From NCBI RefSeq assembly GCF_024345855.1, contig NZ_JAGQBX010000004.1, positions 1-64,000 on the forward strand: a stretch of 64,000 bases of DNA, read 5' to 3'. The DNA is from Synechococcus sp. GreenBA-s (GTDB lineage: Bacteria > Cyanobacteriota > Cyanobacteriia > PCC-6307 > Cyanobiaceae). The notes beneath the pieces were generated by a model. It worked only from the letters and a program-made list of their open reading frames with translations. It did not search any database and was not told where the DNA came from. The position numbers and the translations under genes are program-made. This document shows positions 18,306 to 26,945 of the stretch, in pieces. How positions within the stretch are numbered: position 1 is the first letter of the stretch; each line of letters starts with the position of its first letter.

Positions 18306-19148
18306 ATGACCACCGCCCTCGCCACCCCCCGCAGCCAGCGGCGACCGCGGGCCGCCTGGCTCCGCTCCCCCCTGGTCAACCAGCTGAAGGCCCCGGTGGT
18401 CTGCATCGGCCTGACCCTGCTGCTGTGGCAGCTGCTATGCCTCGGCAATACCGAGGGGTTCCCCGGCCCGATCCAGGTGATCAGCCAGACCTGGGATCCC
18501 TACATCAGCAAGCCCTTCTATGACGACGGCGGCACCTCCAAGGGCATCGGCCTGCAGATCCTGATCTCGCTCCAGCGGGTGGCCATCGGCTACACCCTGG
18601 CGGCGGTGGTGGGCATCGCCGCCGGCATGGCGATCGGCCTCAATGCCTTCCTGCGGCGCGGCTTCGACCCGCTGATCCAGGTGCTGCGCACCGTGCCGCC
18701 CCTGGCCTGGCTTCCCATCTCCCTGCTGCTGCTGCAACAGGCCGACTCCGCCGCAATCTTCGTGATCTTCATCACGGCGGTGTGGCCGATCGTGATCAAC
18801 ACTGCGGTGGGAATCCGCGAGATCCCGCAGGACTACACCAACGTGGCCCGCGTGCTGCGGCTGGGCAAGCGCAGCTACGTGCGCGACATCCTGCTGCCGG
18901 CCACGGCGCCCTACATGTTCACCGGCCTGCGCATCTCCGTGGGTCTGGCCTGGCTGGCGATCGTGGCCGCCGAGATGCTCAAGGCCGACGGCGGCATCGG
19001 CTTCTTCATCTGGGACGCCTACAACGCCGGCGGCGACTCCAGCACCAGCCAGATCATCCTGGCGATCCTGGTGGTGGGCCTGGTGGGCCTCGCCCTGGAC
19101 CGGCTGGTGGGCCTGGTGGGTGATCGCGTCGCCGCAGGGGGTCGCTGA
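18306..19148 (+). CDS. nrtB: Nitrate ABC transporter permease
   Basis: NrtB, 280 residues from ATG 18306, forms the membrane channel of the nitrate importer. It has five or six hydrophobic spans and the EAA-type loop that contacts the ATPases (near EIPQDYTNVARVLRLGKRSY, about residues 175-195). PPLAWLPISLLLLQQ and GLRISVGLAWLAIVAAEML are typical of the NrtB/CmpB/SsuC group. The upstream in-frame extension to 18198 lacks family sequence. Its stop at 19148 is followed one base later by the nrtC ATG at 19150. Confidence 0.95.
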   Translation: MTTALATPRSQRRPRAAWLRSPLVNQLKAPVVCIGLTLLLWQLLCLGNTEGFPGPIQVISQTWDPYISKPFYDDGGTSKGIGLQILISLQRVAIGYTLAAVVGIAAGMAIGLNAFLRRGFDPLIQVLRTVPPLAWLPISLLLLQQADSAAIFVIFITAVWPIVINTAVGIREIPQDYTNVARVLRLGKRSYVRDILLPATAPYMFTGLRISVGLAWLAIVAAEMLKADGGIGFFIWDAYNAGGDSSTSQIILAILVVGLVGLALDRLVGLVGDRVAAGGR

Positions 19149-19149
19149 G

Positions 19150-21207
19150 ATGCCGGGCCTGATCACCGTCGACGCCGTCACCCAGAGCTTCCCGCTGGCC
19201 GGCGGCGGCGCCTACGTCGCCCTGCGGGACATCGACCTGGACATCGCCGAGGGCGAATTTGTCTCCCTGATCGGCCACTCCGGCTGCGGCAAGAGCACCC
19301 TGCTCAACCTGCTGGCGGGCCTGACCCGCGCCAGCGAGGGCGGGATCCTGCTGGATGGCCGCGAAGTCACCAGCCCCGGCCCCGACCGGATGGTGGTGTT
19401 CCAGAACTATTCGCTGCTGCCCTGGCAGACCGTTCGCCAGAACATCGCGCTGGCGGTGCGCAATGTGCTCACCGAGCTCAGCCCCGCGCAGCAGCGCGAG
19501 CGGGTGGATGCGCAGCTCATGCTGGTGGGGCTGGCCGCCGCGGCCGACAAGCACCCCGCTGAACTCTCCGGCGGCATGAAGCAGCGGGTTGCCATTGCCC
19601 GGGCCCTGGCGATCCAGCCGCGCCTGCTGCTGCTGGATGAGCCCTTCGGCGCCCTCGACGCCCTGACCCGCGGCAACCTGCAGCAGCAACTGATGCAGCT
19701 CTGCCAGGCCAGCGGCATCACCACCGTGATGGTGACCCACGACGTGGACGAGGCCCTGCTGCTCTCGGACCGGGTGGTGATGCTGACGAACGGGCCGGAG
19801 GCCAGGATCGGCCAGATCCTGGAGGTGCCGCTGCCCCGGCCGCGCCAGCGGCTGGAGGTGATGGAGCACCCCGATTACTACGCGCTGCGCAGCGAGCTGA
19901 TCAGCTTCCTGCAGCAGCAGCGCCGGCTGCGCCAGCGCAAGCAGAGCCTGGGCCAGGGCAGCCTGCAGCCAGGCGCTGCGCACAGCCGCAGCGCGCGCCC
20001 GACGACGACCGCTGCCGTGACCAGCGTGCGCATCGGCTACCTGCCCGGCCTGGACAGTGCCCCCCTGGCGGTGGCGCTGGAGCGGCAGCTGTTCGACCGC
20101 GGGCGGCTGCGGGTGCTGCCGGTGCCCTTCAGCCGCTGGCAGCAGCTGGAGGAGAAGCTGATGGCGGGCGAGCTGGAGGCGGCGATCACCTCGGCCACCA
20201 CCCCCCTGGCCCTCAGCCTCGGCCTGCACGGCCAGGCCCCCTGGCCGGCGATCACGCCGATGACGGTGACCCGCAACGGCAATGCGGTCTGCCTGTCGCA
20301 GCGCTTCCTGGACCAGGGACTGGACAACCTCGCCGCCCTGGTGCAGCGGCAGCGGGCCGGCGGGTCGCCCCTGCGGGTGGCGATCGCCCAGCGGGGCAAC
20401 ATGCAGGAGCTGCTGCTGCGCCACTGGCTCGCCAGCGGCGGCCTCGATCCCGACCGCGACCTGCAGCTGCGCACCCTCTCGCCGATGGCGATGCAGGCGG
20501 CGCTGCGGGCGGGGGAGATCGACGCTTTCATCGCCGGCCGCTACCGGGTGGCCAAGGCGGTGGAGGACGGGCTCGCCTACGTGGTCGCCACGGACCGCGA
20601 CATCTGGCCCGCCCATCCGGAAAAGGTACTGACCTGCCATGAGGGCTGGGCCGAAAGCCATCGCCAGGCCCTGCTCGACCTCTGCGCCGGGCTGCTGCAG
20701 GCGGGTCTGATCTGCGACGACGGCGGCCAGCGCACCAGCCTGATCGGCCTGCTCAGCGACCCCCAGTGGCTGGGCCCCAGCTCCGCCCTGGCCCTGCAGC
20801 GGCAGTTCGACTTCGGCACCGGTGAGCAGTCGAGCGATCGGTTGCTGCTGAACCGCTACCACGCCGATCGGGCCCAGGTGCCCGATCAGGCGGAAGGGGC
20901 CTGGATGCTCAGCCAGTTCAGCCGCTGGGGCTGGTGCCCCTTCCCCAGCAACCGGCTGGAACTGCTGAGCCAGACCTACCGCGGTGATCTGTACGAGGCG
21001 GCGATGGCCCAGGCCGGCCTGCCCTGCCTCTGGCCGGAGCGCCAGCCCTTCGCCCTCGCCGATGGCCGTCGCTTCGACCAGGACGCGCCCCTGCGCTACC
21101 TCGACGGACTCCCCTTCAGCGCCACCCCCACGGTGGAACCGGTGACCCTGCCGCCGGCCGCCAGCCCCCGCCCCCTCGCCGCCCGCAGCGATGCCCGCCA
21201 TGCTTGA
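19150..21207 (+). CDS. nrtC: Nitrate ABC transporter ATPase with NrtA-like regulatory domain
   Basis: NrtC, 685 residues. Residues 1-260 are the ATPase: Walker A IGHSGCGKSTLL, Q-loop VVFQNYSLLPW, signature LSGGMKQRVAIARAL, Walker B LLLLDEPFGALD, and the switch His in VTHDVDEAL. Residues about 285-640 form an NrtA-like solute-binding domain (VRIGYLPGLDSAPLAVALE, FIAGRYRVAKAVEDG, WGWCPFPSNRLELLSQTYRG). In the known NrtC family this domain mediates ammonium-triggered inhibition of transport. The ATG at 19150 is preferred over the upstream start at 19120, which lies within nrtB. The 3' end overlaps the nrtD start. Confidence 0.95.
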   Translation: MPGLITVDAVTQSFPLAGGGAYVALRDIDLDIAEGEFVSLIGHSGCGKSTLLNLLAGLTRASEGGILLDGREVTSPGPDRMVVFQNYSLLPWQTVRQNIALAVRNVLTELSPAQQRERVDAQLMLVGLAAAADKHPAELSGGMKQRVAIARALAIQPRLLLLDEPFGALDALTRGNLQQQLMQLCQASGITTVMVTHDVDEALLLSDRVVMLTNGPEARIGQILEVPLPRPRQRLEVMEHPDYYALRSELISFLQQQRRLRQRKQSLGQGSLQPGAAHSRSARPTTTAAVTSVRIGYLPGLDSAPLAVALERQLFDRGRLRVLPVPFSRWQQLEEKLMAGELEAAITSATTPLALSLGLHGQAPWPAITPMTVTRNGNAVCLSQRFLDQGLDNLAALVQRQRAGGSPLRVAIAQRGNMQELLLRHWLASGGLDPDRDLQLRTLSPMAMQAALRAGEIDAFIAGRYRVAKAVEDGLAYVVATDRDIWPAHPEKVLTCHEGWAESHRQALLDLCAGLLQAGLICDDGGQRTSLIGLLSDPQWLGPSSALALQRQFDFGTGEQSSDRLLLNRYHADRAQVPDQAEGAWMLSQFSRWGWCPFPSNRLELLSQTYRGDLYEAAMAQAGLPCLWPERQPFALADGRRFDQDAPLRYLDGLPFSATPTVEPVTLPPAASPRPLAARSDARHA

Positions 21208-22060
21208 CAACGGCACAACCAACGTCTCCCCGGCGGGTGCCGTTCCCGCGGCCACCGCAACCGGCGCCGCCCCGGAGGCCTTCCTCAGCTTCGACGGCGT
21301 CGGCCAGGTGTTCCAGACCCGGCGCGGCCCCTTCGAGGCCCTGCGCGACATCAACCTGCAGGTGCAGCAGGGGGAATTCCTCTGCGTGATCGGCCACTCA
21401 GGCTGTGGCAAGAGCACCCTGCTGAACATGGTGTCGGGGTTCCTGACCCCCAGCAGCGGCCGAGTGAGCCTGCGGGGGGCACCGATCGAGCGGCCCGGGC
21501 CCGACCGGATGGTGGTGTTCCAGAACTACTCGCTGCTGCCCTGGAAGACGGTGCAGCAGAACGTGGAGCTGGCGGTGAAGGCCGCCCGGCCGGAGCTGAG
21601 CCCCGGGGCACGGGCCCAGGTGGTGGAGCACCACTTGGAGATGGTGCACCTGCTCGATGCCCGCCACCAGAAGCCGGCCCAGATCTCGGGCGGCATGCGC
21701 CAGCGGGTGGCGATCGCCCGGGCCCTGGCGGTGAATCCGGCCGTGCTGGTGCTGGATGAGCCCTTCGGCGCCCTCGATGCGATCACCAAGGAGGAACTGC
21801 AGGAGGAACTGCTTGCCATCTGGCAGGAGCAGCGCCCCACGGTGCTGATGATCACCCACGACATCGACGAGGCCCTGTTCCTCGCCGACCGGATCGTGAT
21901 GATGACCAACGGTCCTTCGGCGACGATCGGCGAGATCCTCGAGGTGCCCTTCGATCGCCCCCGCAGCTACGAGACGATCCAGCAGGATCCCCGCTACGGC
22001 CAGCTGCGCAACCACGCCCTCGACTTCCTGTTCCGCCGCTATGCCCACGATGACGACTGA
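21191..22060 (+). CDS. nrtD: Nitrate ABC transporter ATPase
   Basis: NrtD, 289 residues, the second, single-domain ATPase that pairs with NrtC. Walker A IGHSGCGKSTLLNMVSGF, Q-loop VVFQNYSLLPW, signature ISGGMRQRVAIARALAV, Walker B VLVLDEPFGALD and ITHDIDEAL are intact. No regulatory domain follows. The ATG at 21191 overlaps nrtC by 17 bases; an ATG at 21200 is an alternative. The first 30 residues are a variable Ala/Thr-rich leader. Its last 20 bases overlap the start of the Crp-family regulator gene, so that gene is part of the operon. Confidence 0.95.
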   Translation: MPAMLDNGTTNVSPAGAVPAATATGAAPEAFLSFDGVGQVFQTRRGPFEALRDINLQVQQGEFLCVIGHSGCGKSTLLNMVSGFLTPSSGRVSLRGAPIERPGPDRMVVFQNYSLLPWKTVQQNVELAVKAARPELSPGARAQVVEHHLEMVHLLDARHQKPAQISGGMRQRVAIARALAVNPAVLVLDEPFGALDAITKEELQEELLAIWQEQRPTVLMITHDIDEALFLADRIVMMTNGPSATIGEILEVPFDRPRSYETIQQDPRYGQLRNHALDFLFRRYAHDDD

Positions 22061-22691
22061 GTCGGCGGCGATGGGGATAGGGATCGGCATGGCGATGGCC
22101 GTGCCGGTGCCGACCACGCTGCGCATCGCCCCCGGCCACACCATGCTGCTCGATGCCGCCAGCCTGGAGCGCAGCAGCATGGAGCTCAGCCACTGCCTCA
22201 GCGTGGCCCAGGGCCTGCTGCGGGTGGCCGTCTCCGGCCCGGATGTGGAGGCCCTCGACAGTGAGTCGATCACCCTCGGCTTCCTGCAGGCCGGCGATCA
22301 GCTCCCCCTCGACCTGCTGCGCCGCAGCCGCTTCCACCTGGAGGCCCTCACCCCCGTGCGCCTGGAGGAGGGCGGCGGCCTGCTGCCCCCCGAGGGTTCC
22401 ACCTCCCTGCACGACTGGACGGTGGCCCTGCTGCTGATCCGCCATCTCGGGGAAGCGGAGCAGCGCCTGACGGCCCTGCTACAGCTGCTGGTGGAGCGGC
22501 TGGGCCGCCGCTGCGGCGACTGGTACGAGCTGCCCCTGCACCTCAGCCACCAGCGCCTGGCCGAGCTGGTGGGGCACACGCGCGTCACGGTGACGCGGCA
22601 GCTGTCCAAATGGCGCCAGGCGGGCCTGGTGGCCGGCGACACCAACGCCCAGGGGGGCCTGCGGCTGGCCCCGGAACTGGTGCAGGCCTGA
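22041..22691 (+). CDS. Crp/Fnr-family transcriptional regulator
   Basis: A 216-residue regulator with an N-terminal cyclic-nucleotide-binding-type beta roll (residues about 25-120) and a C-terminal winged helix. The recognition helix lies in SHQRLAELVGHTRVTVTRQL (about residues 172-191), the usual Crp/Fnr position. The effector pocket is degenerate: I see no RxS phosphate-binding motif for cAMP, as in NtcA. It is a distant paralogue rather than NtcA itself, which is more conserved. It overlaps nrtD by 20 bases and ends one base before the end of convergent narB, so it likely adjusts nitrate-gene expression (inference). Confidence 0.85.
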   Translation: MPTMTTESAAMGIGIGMAMAVPVPTTLRIAPGHTMLLDAASLERSSMELSHCLSVAQGLLRVAVSGPDVEALDSESITLGFLQAGDQLPLDLLRRSRFHLEALTPVRLEEGGGLLPPEGSTSLHDWTVALLLIRHLGEAEQRLTALLQLLVERLGRRCGDWYELPLHLSHQRLAELVGHTRVTVTRQLSKWRQAGLVAGDTNAQGGLRLAPELVQA

Positions 22692-24905
22692 TCAGGCCCA
22701 GGCGGGCTCCAGGTCCACGGCGGCGGCCTTGAGTTCGGGCTGCCTGGACATCGGGCAGCCCAGCTCGTGCATCAGGCGGTTGGCCTCGCAGGCGTTGGCC
22801 TGGGAGGCGCCCCAGTGCATCGGCAGGAACACCGTGCCGGGGCGGATGCGCTCGGTGATCTGCACCTTGGCGGTCACGGCGCCGCGGCGGGAACGGATCC
22901 GCGCCCGTTCGCCATCCACCAGCCCATGGCGCTCGGCATCGCCGGGATGGACCTCCAGCAGCGGCTCCGGGTGGGCCTTGGCGATCCGCGCCACGTGGGC
23001 GGTACGGGTCATGGTGTGCCAGTGGCCGAGGTAGCGGCCCACGGTCAGCACCAGCGGGTAGGCGTCGCAGGGGGGTTCGGCGAGGCCCAGGGGCGCATCG
23101 GCGACCAGGCGGGCGCGGCCCGTGGGGGTGGGGAAGCGCGCGTCGGTGTAGAGGCGAGCCTGGCCGCCGCCCGGGGCGGTGCCGGCGGGGAAGGGCCACT
23201 GCTGGGGGCCGTGGTCCGCCAGCAGGGCGTGGCTCAGGCCCGCGTGGTCGCAGAGACGGCCGGCGGTGATCGCCGCAAACTCGGCATACACCTCGGCGCT
23301 GGAGCCGTAGCGGAATGCCTCGGCGAAGCCCAGGCGCCGTCCCAGCTCGGCGAAGACGGCCCAGTCGGGACGGGCCTCGCCCGGGGGATCGCGGAAGGCC
23401 GAACAGAGGGTCACGCGCCGCTCGGAATTGGTCATCACCCCCTGCTTCTCGCTCCACTGGGCCGCGGGCAGCAGCAGGTGGGCCACGGCGGCGGTCTCGG
23501 TGCCGGCATAGGCCTCGCTCAGCACCACCAGCGGGCAGTTCAGGGCCGCCGCCCGCACCCGATCCAGCGAGGGCATGCTCACCAAGGGGTTGGTGGCCGC
23601 CACCCACCACAGCCCCAGCTCGCCCCGCTCCATCGCCTCGATCTGCTGCCACACCGCCAGGCCCGGCTCAGGGGCGATGGAGCCGGGCGCCAGGCCCCAG
23701 TGGCGCTCCAGCTCGGCCCGGTGCTCGGCCTGGGCCACGGCGCGATAGCCCGGCAGCAACTGGGCCAGGCCGCCCGCCTCGCGCCCGCCCATGGCGTTGG
23801 GCTGGCCGGTGAGCGAGAAGGGCCCGGCACCGGGCCTGCCGATCTGGCCGGTGAGCAGGTGCAGGTTGATGATGCCGCCCACGGTGGCGGTGCCCTCCAC
23901 GCTCTGGTTCACCCCCATCGACCAGAGACTCAGCAGGGCGTTGCCGCCGCCGCAGGCCGCCGCCGCCTCCCGCAGGGCCGCTTCGCCAATACCGCACAGA
24001 CGGCTCACCCGCTCCGGCGTCCAGGCCTGCACCCGCTCCGCCAGCGCCTCAAACCCCTCGGTGGCCTGGGCGATGAAGGCGCGATCCAGGTCCCCCTTGG
24101 CGATCAGCAGATGGGCGAGGCCGTGCAGCAGGGCCAGGTCCGTGCCGGGACGGATCGCCAGGTGCAGGTCGGCGGCATCGCTGGTGGCGGTGGCGCGCGG
24201 ATCCACCACGATCAGCCGGGGCCTGGTCTTCTGCTTGCGCCGGCGCTTCAGCAGCCGCTGGAACAGCACCGGATGGCACTCCGCGGTGTTGGTGCCGATC
24301 AGCAGCACGGTGTCGGCGAGGTCGAGGTCGTCGTAGCAGCAGGGGGGGCCATCGGAGCCGAGGCTGCGGGCGTAGCCGGCCACCGCCGAGCTCATGCACA
24401 GCCGCGAGTTGGCGTCGAAGTTGTTACAGCCCAGGGCCCCCTTGAACAGCTTCTGGGCCAGGTAGTAGTCCTCCGTGAGGAACTGGCCGGAGCCATACAT
24501 CGCCAGGGCACCGGGACCGCGTGTAGCCAGCTCGGTGGTGATCCGCTCCACCAGCAGCGCGAAGGCCTGCTCCCAGCTGATTGGCGCGAAGGGCTCTTCG
24601 CGGCTGGCGCGGTAGAGGGGTTGGCTCAGGCGATTGGGGGCGAGGGTTTCGCCCACGGTGGCGCCCTTCACGCACACCTGACCCAGGGAGGAGGGATGCA
24701 GCCGATCGCCGCGGCTGGTCCAGGGAAGATCGATGCCGTCCGGAGCCGTGATGGCGCAGGGGGCACGGCCCCGGCCGCTGGGATCCTCGTCGTCGTCCTC
24801 GCCGGCACCCTCCGCCTTGGCGGCCGGAGGCCGCAGCTCCAGGCCGCAGCCCACGCCGCAGTAGGGGCACTGGCTGCGGGCGCTCTCGAGGGGGGACGGA
24901 CTCAA
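22692..24905 (-). CDS. narB: Ferredoxin-dependent assimilatory nitrate reductase
   Basis: NarB, 737 residues, reduces nitrate to nitrite with electrons from ferredoxin or flavodoxin. The N-terminal [4Fe-4S] motif is Cys13-x2-Cys16-x3-Cys20 (CPYCGVGC) with the fourth Cys in GQVCVKGATVGE. Cys170 (SRLCMSSAVAGY) is the expected molybdenum ligand. Molybdopterin-binding segments include LLIGTNTAECHPVL, LWSMGVNQSVEGTA, RPGAGPFSLTGQPNAMGGRE and VLTVGRYLGHWHTMTRT. There is no FAD or extra Fe-S domain, as expected in cyanobacteria. It is convergent with the regulator gene and divergent from mobA. Confidence 0.96.
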   Translation of the reverse strand: MSPSPLESARSQCPYCGVGCGLELRPPAAKAEGAGEDDDEDPSGRGRAPCAITAPDGIDLPWTSRGDRLHPSSLGQVCVKGATVGETLAPNRLSQPLYRASREEPFAPISWEQAFALLVERITTELATRGPGALAMYGSGQFLTEDYYLAQKLFKGALGCNNFDANSRLCMSSAVAGYARSLGSDGPPCCYDDLDLADTVLLIGTNTAECHPVLFQRLLKRRRKQKTRPRLIVVDPRATATSDAADLHLAIRPGTDLALLHGLAHLLIAKGDLDRAFIAQATEGFEALAERVQAWTPERVSRLCGIGEAALREAAAACGGGNALLSLWSMGVNQSVEGTATVGGIINLHLLTGQIGRPGAGPFSLTGQPNAMGGREAGGLAQLLPGYRAVAQAEHRAELERHWGLAPGSIAPEPGLAVWQQIEAMERGELGLWWVAATNPLVSMPSLDRVRAAALNCPLVVLSEAYAGTETAAVAHLLLPAAQWSEKQGVMTNSERRVTLCSAFRDPPGEARPDWAVFAELGRRLGFAEAFRYGSSAEVYAEFAAITAGRLCDHAGLSHALLADHGPQQWPFPAGTAPGGGQARLYTDARFPTPTGRARLVADAPLGLAEPPCDAYPLVLTVGRYLGHWHTMTRTAHVARIAKAHPEPLLEVHPGDAERHGLVDGERARIRSRRGAVTAKVQITERIRPGTVFLPMHWGASQANACEANRLMHELGCPMSRQPELKAAAVDLEPAWA

Positions 24906-24922
24906 GCGGAGGCGGCGCGGGG

Positions 24923-25705
24923 TTGCATTCGATCAAGGCGCCTGGGCCGCAGCGGTGTCGGTTGCTACGAACGCCGCGCACCCCGCTGGCCAGGATCACG
25001 CCCTACTGCGAGGCACCCCTGACCCTGTCGCTGCGCTGCTGCCTGCTGAGCGGTGGGGAGAGCCGGCGCATGGGGCGCGACAAGGCCCTGCTGCCCCATC
25101 CCAGCGGGGACACCTGGCTGGAGCGCAGCCTGGCGCTGCTGGCGGAGCTCGGGGCACCCGTGACCCTGCTGAGCCGTCACCGGGCCCACGGCGCCCTCGC
25201 CCGGGCCTGGGCGGACCGGAGCCTTGGCGGGGCCCGCGCCTGCAGCCTCGCCGAGGCGGGGGCGCCGGCCCTCGAGGTTGTGCAGGAGCCTGCGCCGTGG
25301 CAGGGGCCACTGCTGGCCCTGGCGCGGCTGATGGAGCGCTACCCCAACGAACGGCTGCTGCTCTGCCCGGTGGACATGCCCTGGCTGGACGTCGCCACCC
25401 TCGCGGATCTGCGGGCGGCCGCAACGGCTGATCCGGCCCGCATCCACACCGCCCACGACGGCAGCCGCCTGCAACCGCTGCTGGGCCTCTACCCCGCCGA
25501 TGGGCCGCACCGTCAGTCGCTGGCGACCTTCACGGCCGCCGGAGGCCGCAGCCTGCAGCGCTGGCTGGCCGGCGTGGGCCACACCCCGGTGCCCCTGCCC
25601 GCCGGGCCCCTGCGCAACGCCAACCGCCCGGAGGATCTGACGGATCTGGCGGGGCCGGCCGGGCGGCCGCTGCCGGATCAACAGCGGCCAGAACCCACGG
25701 CCTAG
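24923..25705 (+). CDS. mobA: Molybdenum cofactor guanylyltransferase
   Basis: MobA joins GMP to molybdopterin to make the bis-MGD cofactor that NarB needs. The core starts at LRCCLLSGGESRRMGRDKALL, the nucleotide-binding signature with Lys of GRDKALL; LLCPVDMPWLD holds the metal-binding Asp; ANRPEDL is the typical C-terminal block. The start is unsure: the frame opens at TTG 24923, with another TTG at 24962, and the conserved domain begins around 25035. No ATG is available before it. It is divergent from narB and 9 bases upstream of moaA. Confidence 0.88.
   Translation: MHSIKAPGPQRCRLLRTPRTPLARITPYCEAPLTLSLRCCLLSGGESRRMGRDKALLPHPSGDTWLERSLALLAELGAPVTLLSRHRAHGALARAWADRSLGGARACSLAEAGAPALEVVQEPAPWQGPLLALARLMERYPNERLLLCPVDMPWLDVATLADLRAAATADPARIHTAHDGSRLQPLLGLYPADGPHRQSLATFTAAGGRSLQRWLAGVGHTPVPLPAGPLRNANRPEDLTDLAGPAGRPLPDQQRPEPTA
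24955..24968 (-). promoter_or_regulatory. NtcA-like box between narB and mobA
   Basis: Minus strand GTA-GCAACCGA-CAC, one base off GTA-N8-TAC. A 22-base spacer leads to TCGAAT (24932-24927), one base off TAN3T, and then to the narB start at 24905. It would be a class II NtcA promoter for narB with a very short leader. Depending on which mobA start is used, the box lies inside the mobA 5' end. Confidence 0.55.
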
Positions 25706-25714
25706 CCTCCGTCC

Positions 25715-26827
25715 ATGGCTGCTCCGTCCTTGGCCGCCCCGCCCCTGGATCGCCGCGGCCGCCCCCCGGGGGTGCTGCGCCTCTCGCTCACGGCGCGCTG
25801 CAACCTGGCCTGTCCCTACTGCCTGCCCGACGATCGGGACCCCCCCGGGCTGCTCAGCACCGCCGAGCGGGTGGCGCTGGTGACGGCCGCGTTGGGGCTG
25901 GGGGTCCACAGCCTGCGGCTGACGGGCGGCGAGCCGCTGCTGCATCCCCAGCTGGAGGAGCTGATCGCGGCCCTGCGGCCCCTGCGGGAGGCGGGCGGGC
26001 TGCGGGAGATCGCCCTCACCAGCAACGGCAGCCTGCTCAGCGCCGCGCGGGCCCGGGCCCTGCGGGCCGCCGGCCTGGACCGGATCACCCTCAGTCTGGA
26101 CGGGGCCGACGGGGCCAGCGTGGCGCGGATGGCGGGGCTCGGGGCAGCGGCTCCCAGCCAGGGTGACGCGCTCCTGGCCCGGGTGCTGGCGGCCATCGAG
26201 CACGCCCGCGCCGCCGGCTTCGATCCGGCCGCCGGCCAGCTCAAGCTCAACAGCGTGATCGCCCGCGGCCGCAACGACGACCAGCTGCTGCCCCTGGCGG
26301 CCCTGGCCCGGGAGCGCGGGCTGGAGCTGCGCCTGATCGAGTTCATGGACGTGGGCAGCCGCAACGGCTGGAGCCCGGAGCAGGTACTGCCGGCGGCCGA
26401 GATGGTGCGGCGCATCGGCGAGCGCTGGTCGTTGGAGCCCGTGGGCCGCGCCAGCCACGGCACCGCCAGCCGCTGGCGCTACCGCGATGGCGGCGGCGGC
26501 GAGGGCAGGGGAGCGGGCGCCAGCCACCTGGCGGTGGTGGCCTCGATCAGCGCCCCCTTCTGCGGCGACTGCAACCGCCTGCGCATCACCGCCGACGGCG
26601 TGGCCTACACCTGCCTGTTCGCCGCCAGCGGCACGGACCTCAAGCCCGTCCTGCGCGCCGACCCGGCGGGCACGGACAGCTCTGGCCTGAGCCATGCCCT
26701 GGCCGGCCTGTGGCGCCAGCGCGACGACCGCTACAGCGAGGAGCGCCGTGCGGCCCTGGCAGACGGGGGCGGCCCAGGCTCAGCCAGCCAACAGCCCCAC
26801 GCCGAGATGGCCTACTTGGGGGGGTGA
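25715..26827 (+). CDS. moaA: GTP 3',8-cyclase MoaA
   Basis: Radical SAM enzyme for the first step of molybdopterin synthesis, converting GTP to 3',8-cyclo-7,8-dihydro-GTP. The SAM-cluster motif is Cys29-x3-Cys33-x2-Cys36 (ARCNLACPYC). The second, C-terminal cluster is in FCGDCNRLRITADGVAYTC, giving the needed three cysteines. RLTGGEPLLHP and LTSNGSLL are also typical. Most MoaA end in GG; this 370-residue version ends EMAYLGG, as required. It begins 9 bases after mobA and ends before a strong hairpin shared with convergent moaB. Confidence 0.95.
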   Translation: MAAPSLAAPPLDRRGRPPGVLRLSLTARCNLACPYCLPDDRDPPGLLSTAERVALVTAALGLGVHSLRLTGGEPLLHPQLEELIAALRPLREAGGLREIALTSNGSLLSAARARALRAAGLDRITLSLDGADGASVARMAGLGAAAPSQGDALLARVLAAIEHARAAGFDPAAGQLKLNSVIARGRNDDQLLPLAALARERGLELRLIEFMDVGSRNGWSPEQVLPAAEMVRRIGERWSLEPVGRASHGTASRWRYRDGGGGEGRGAGASHLAVVASISAPFCGDCNRLRITADGVAYTCLFAASGTDLKPVLRADPAGTDSSGLSHALAGLWRQRDDRYSEERRAALADGGGPGSASQQPHAEMAYLGG

Positions 26828-26843
26828 GGGACCCGATCGGCGG

Positions 26844-26860
26844 CTGACGGGGCCCGTCAG
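26844..26860. terminator. Hairpin between moaA and moaB
   Basis: A perfect 8-bp inverted repeat (CTGACGGG, one base, CCCGTCAG) located 16 bases after moaA and about 85 bases after convergent moaB. No T-run follows on either strand, and the loop is too tight for the full stem to close, so it is a candidate bidirectional terminator rather than a certain one. Confidence 0.4.
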
Positions 26861-26945
26861 TCCAGCAGCGTCACGGCATCGCCCACCAGCTGCTCACCCA
26901 TGGCCTCCACCGGCCAGGAACCGGACGCGCTGCGACTGGACGGAT

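Noticed and set aside
22767..25022. Plus-strand ORF of 751 residues opposite narB
   Set aside because: Shadow of narB with Gly/Gln/His-rich composition and no motif.
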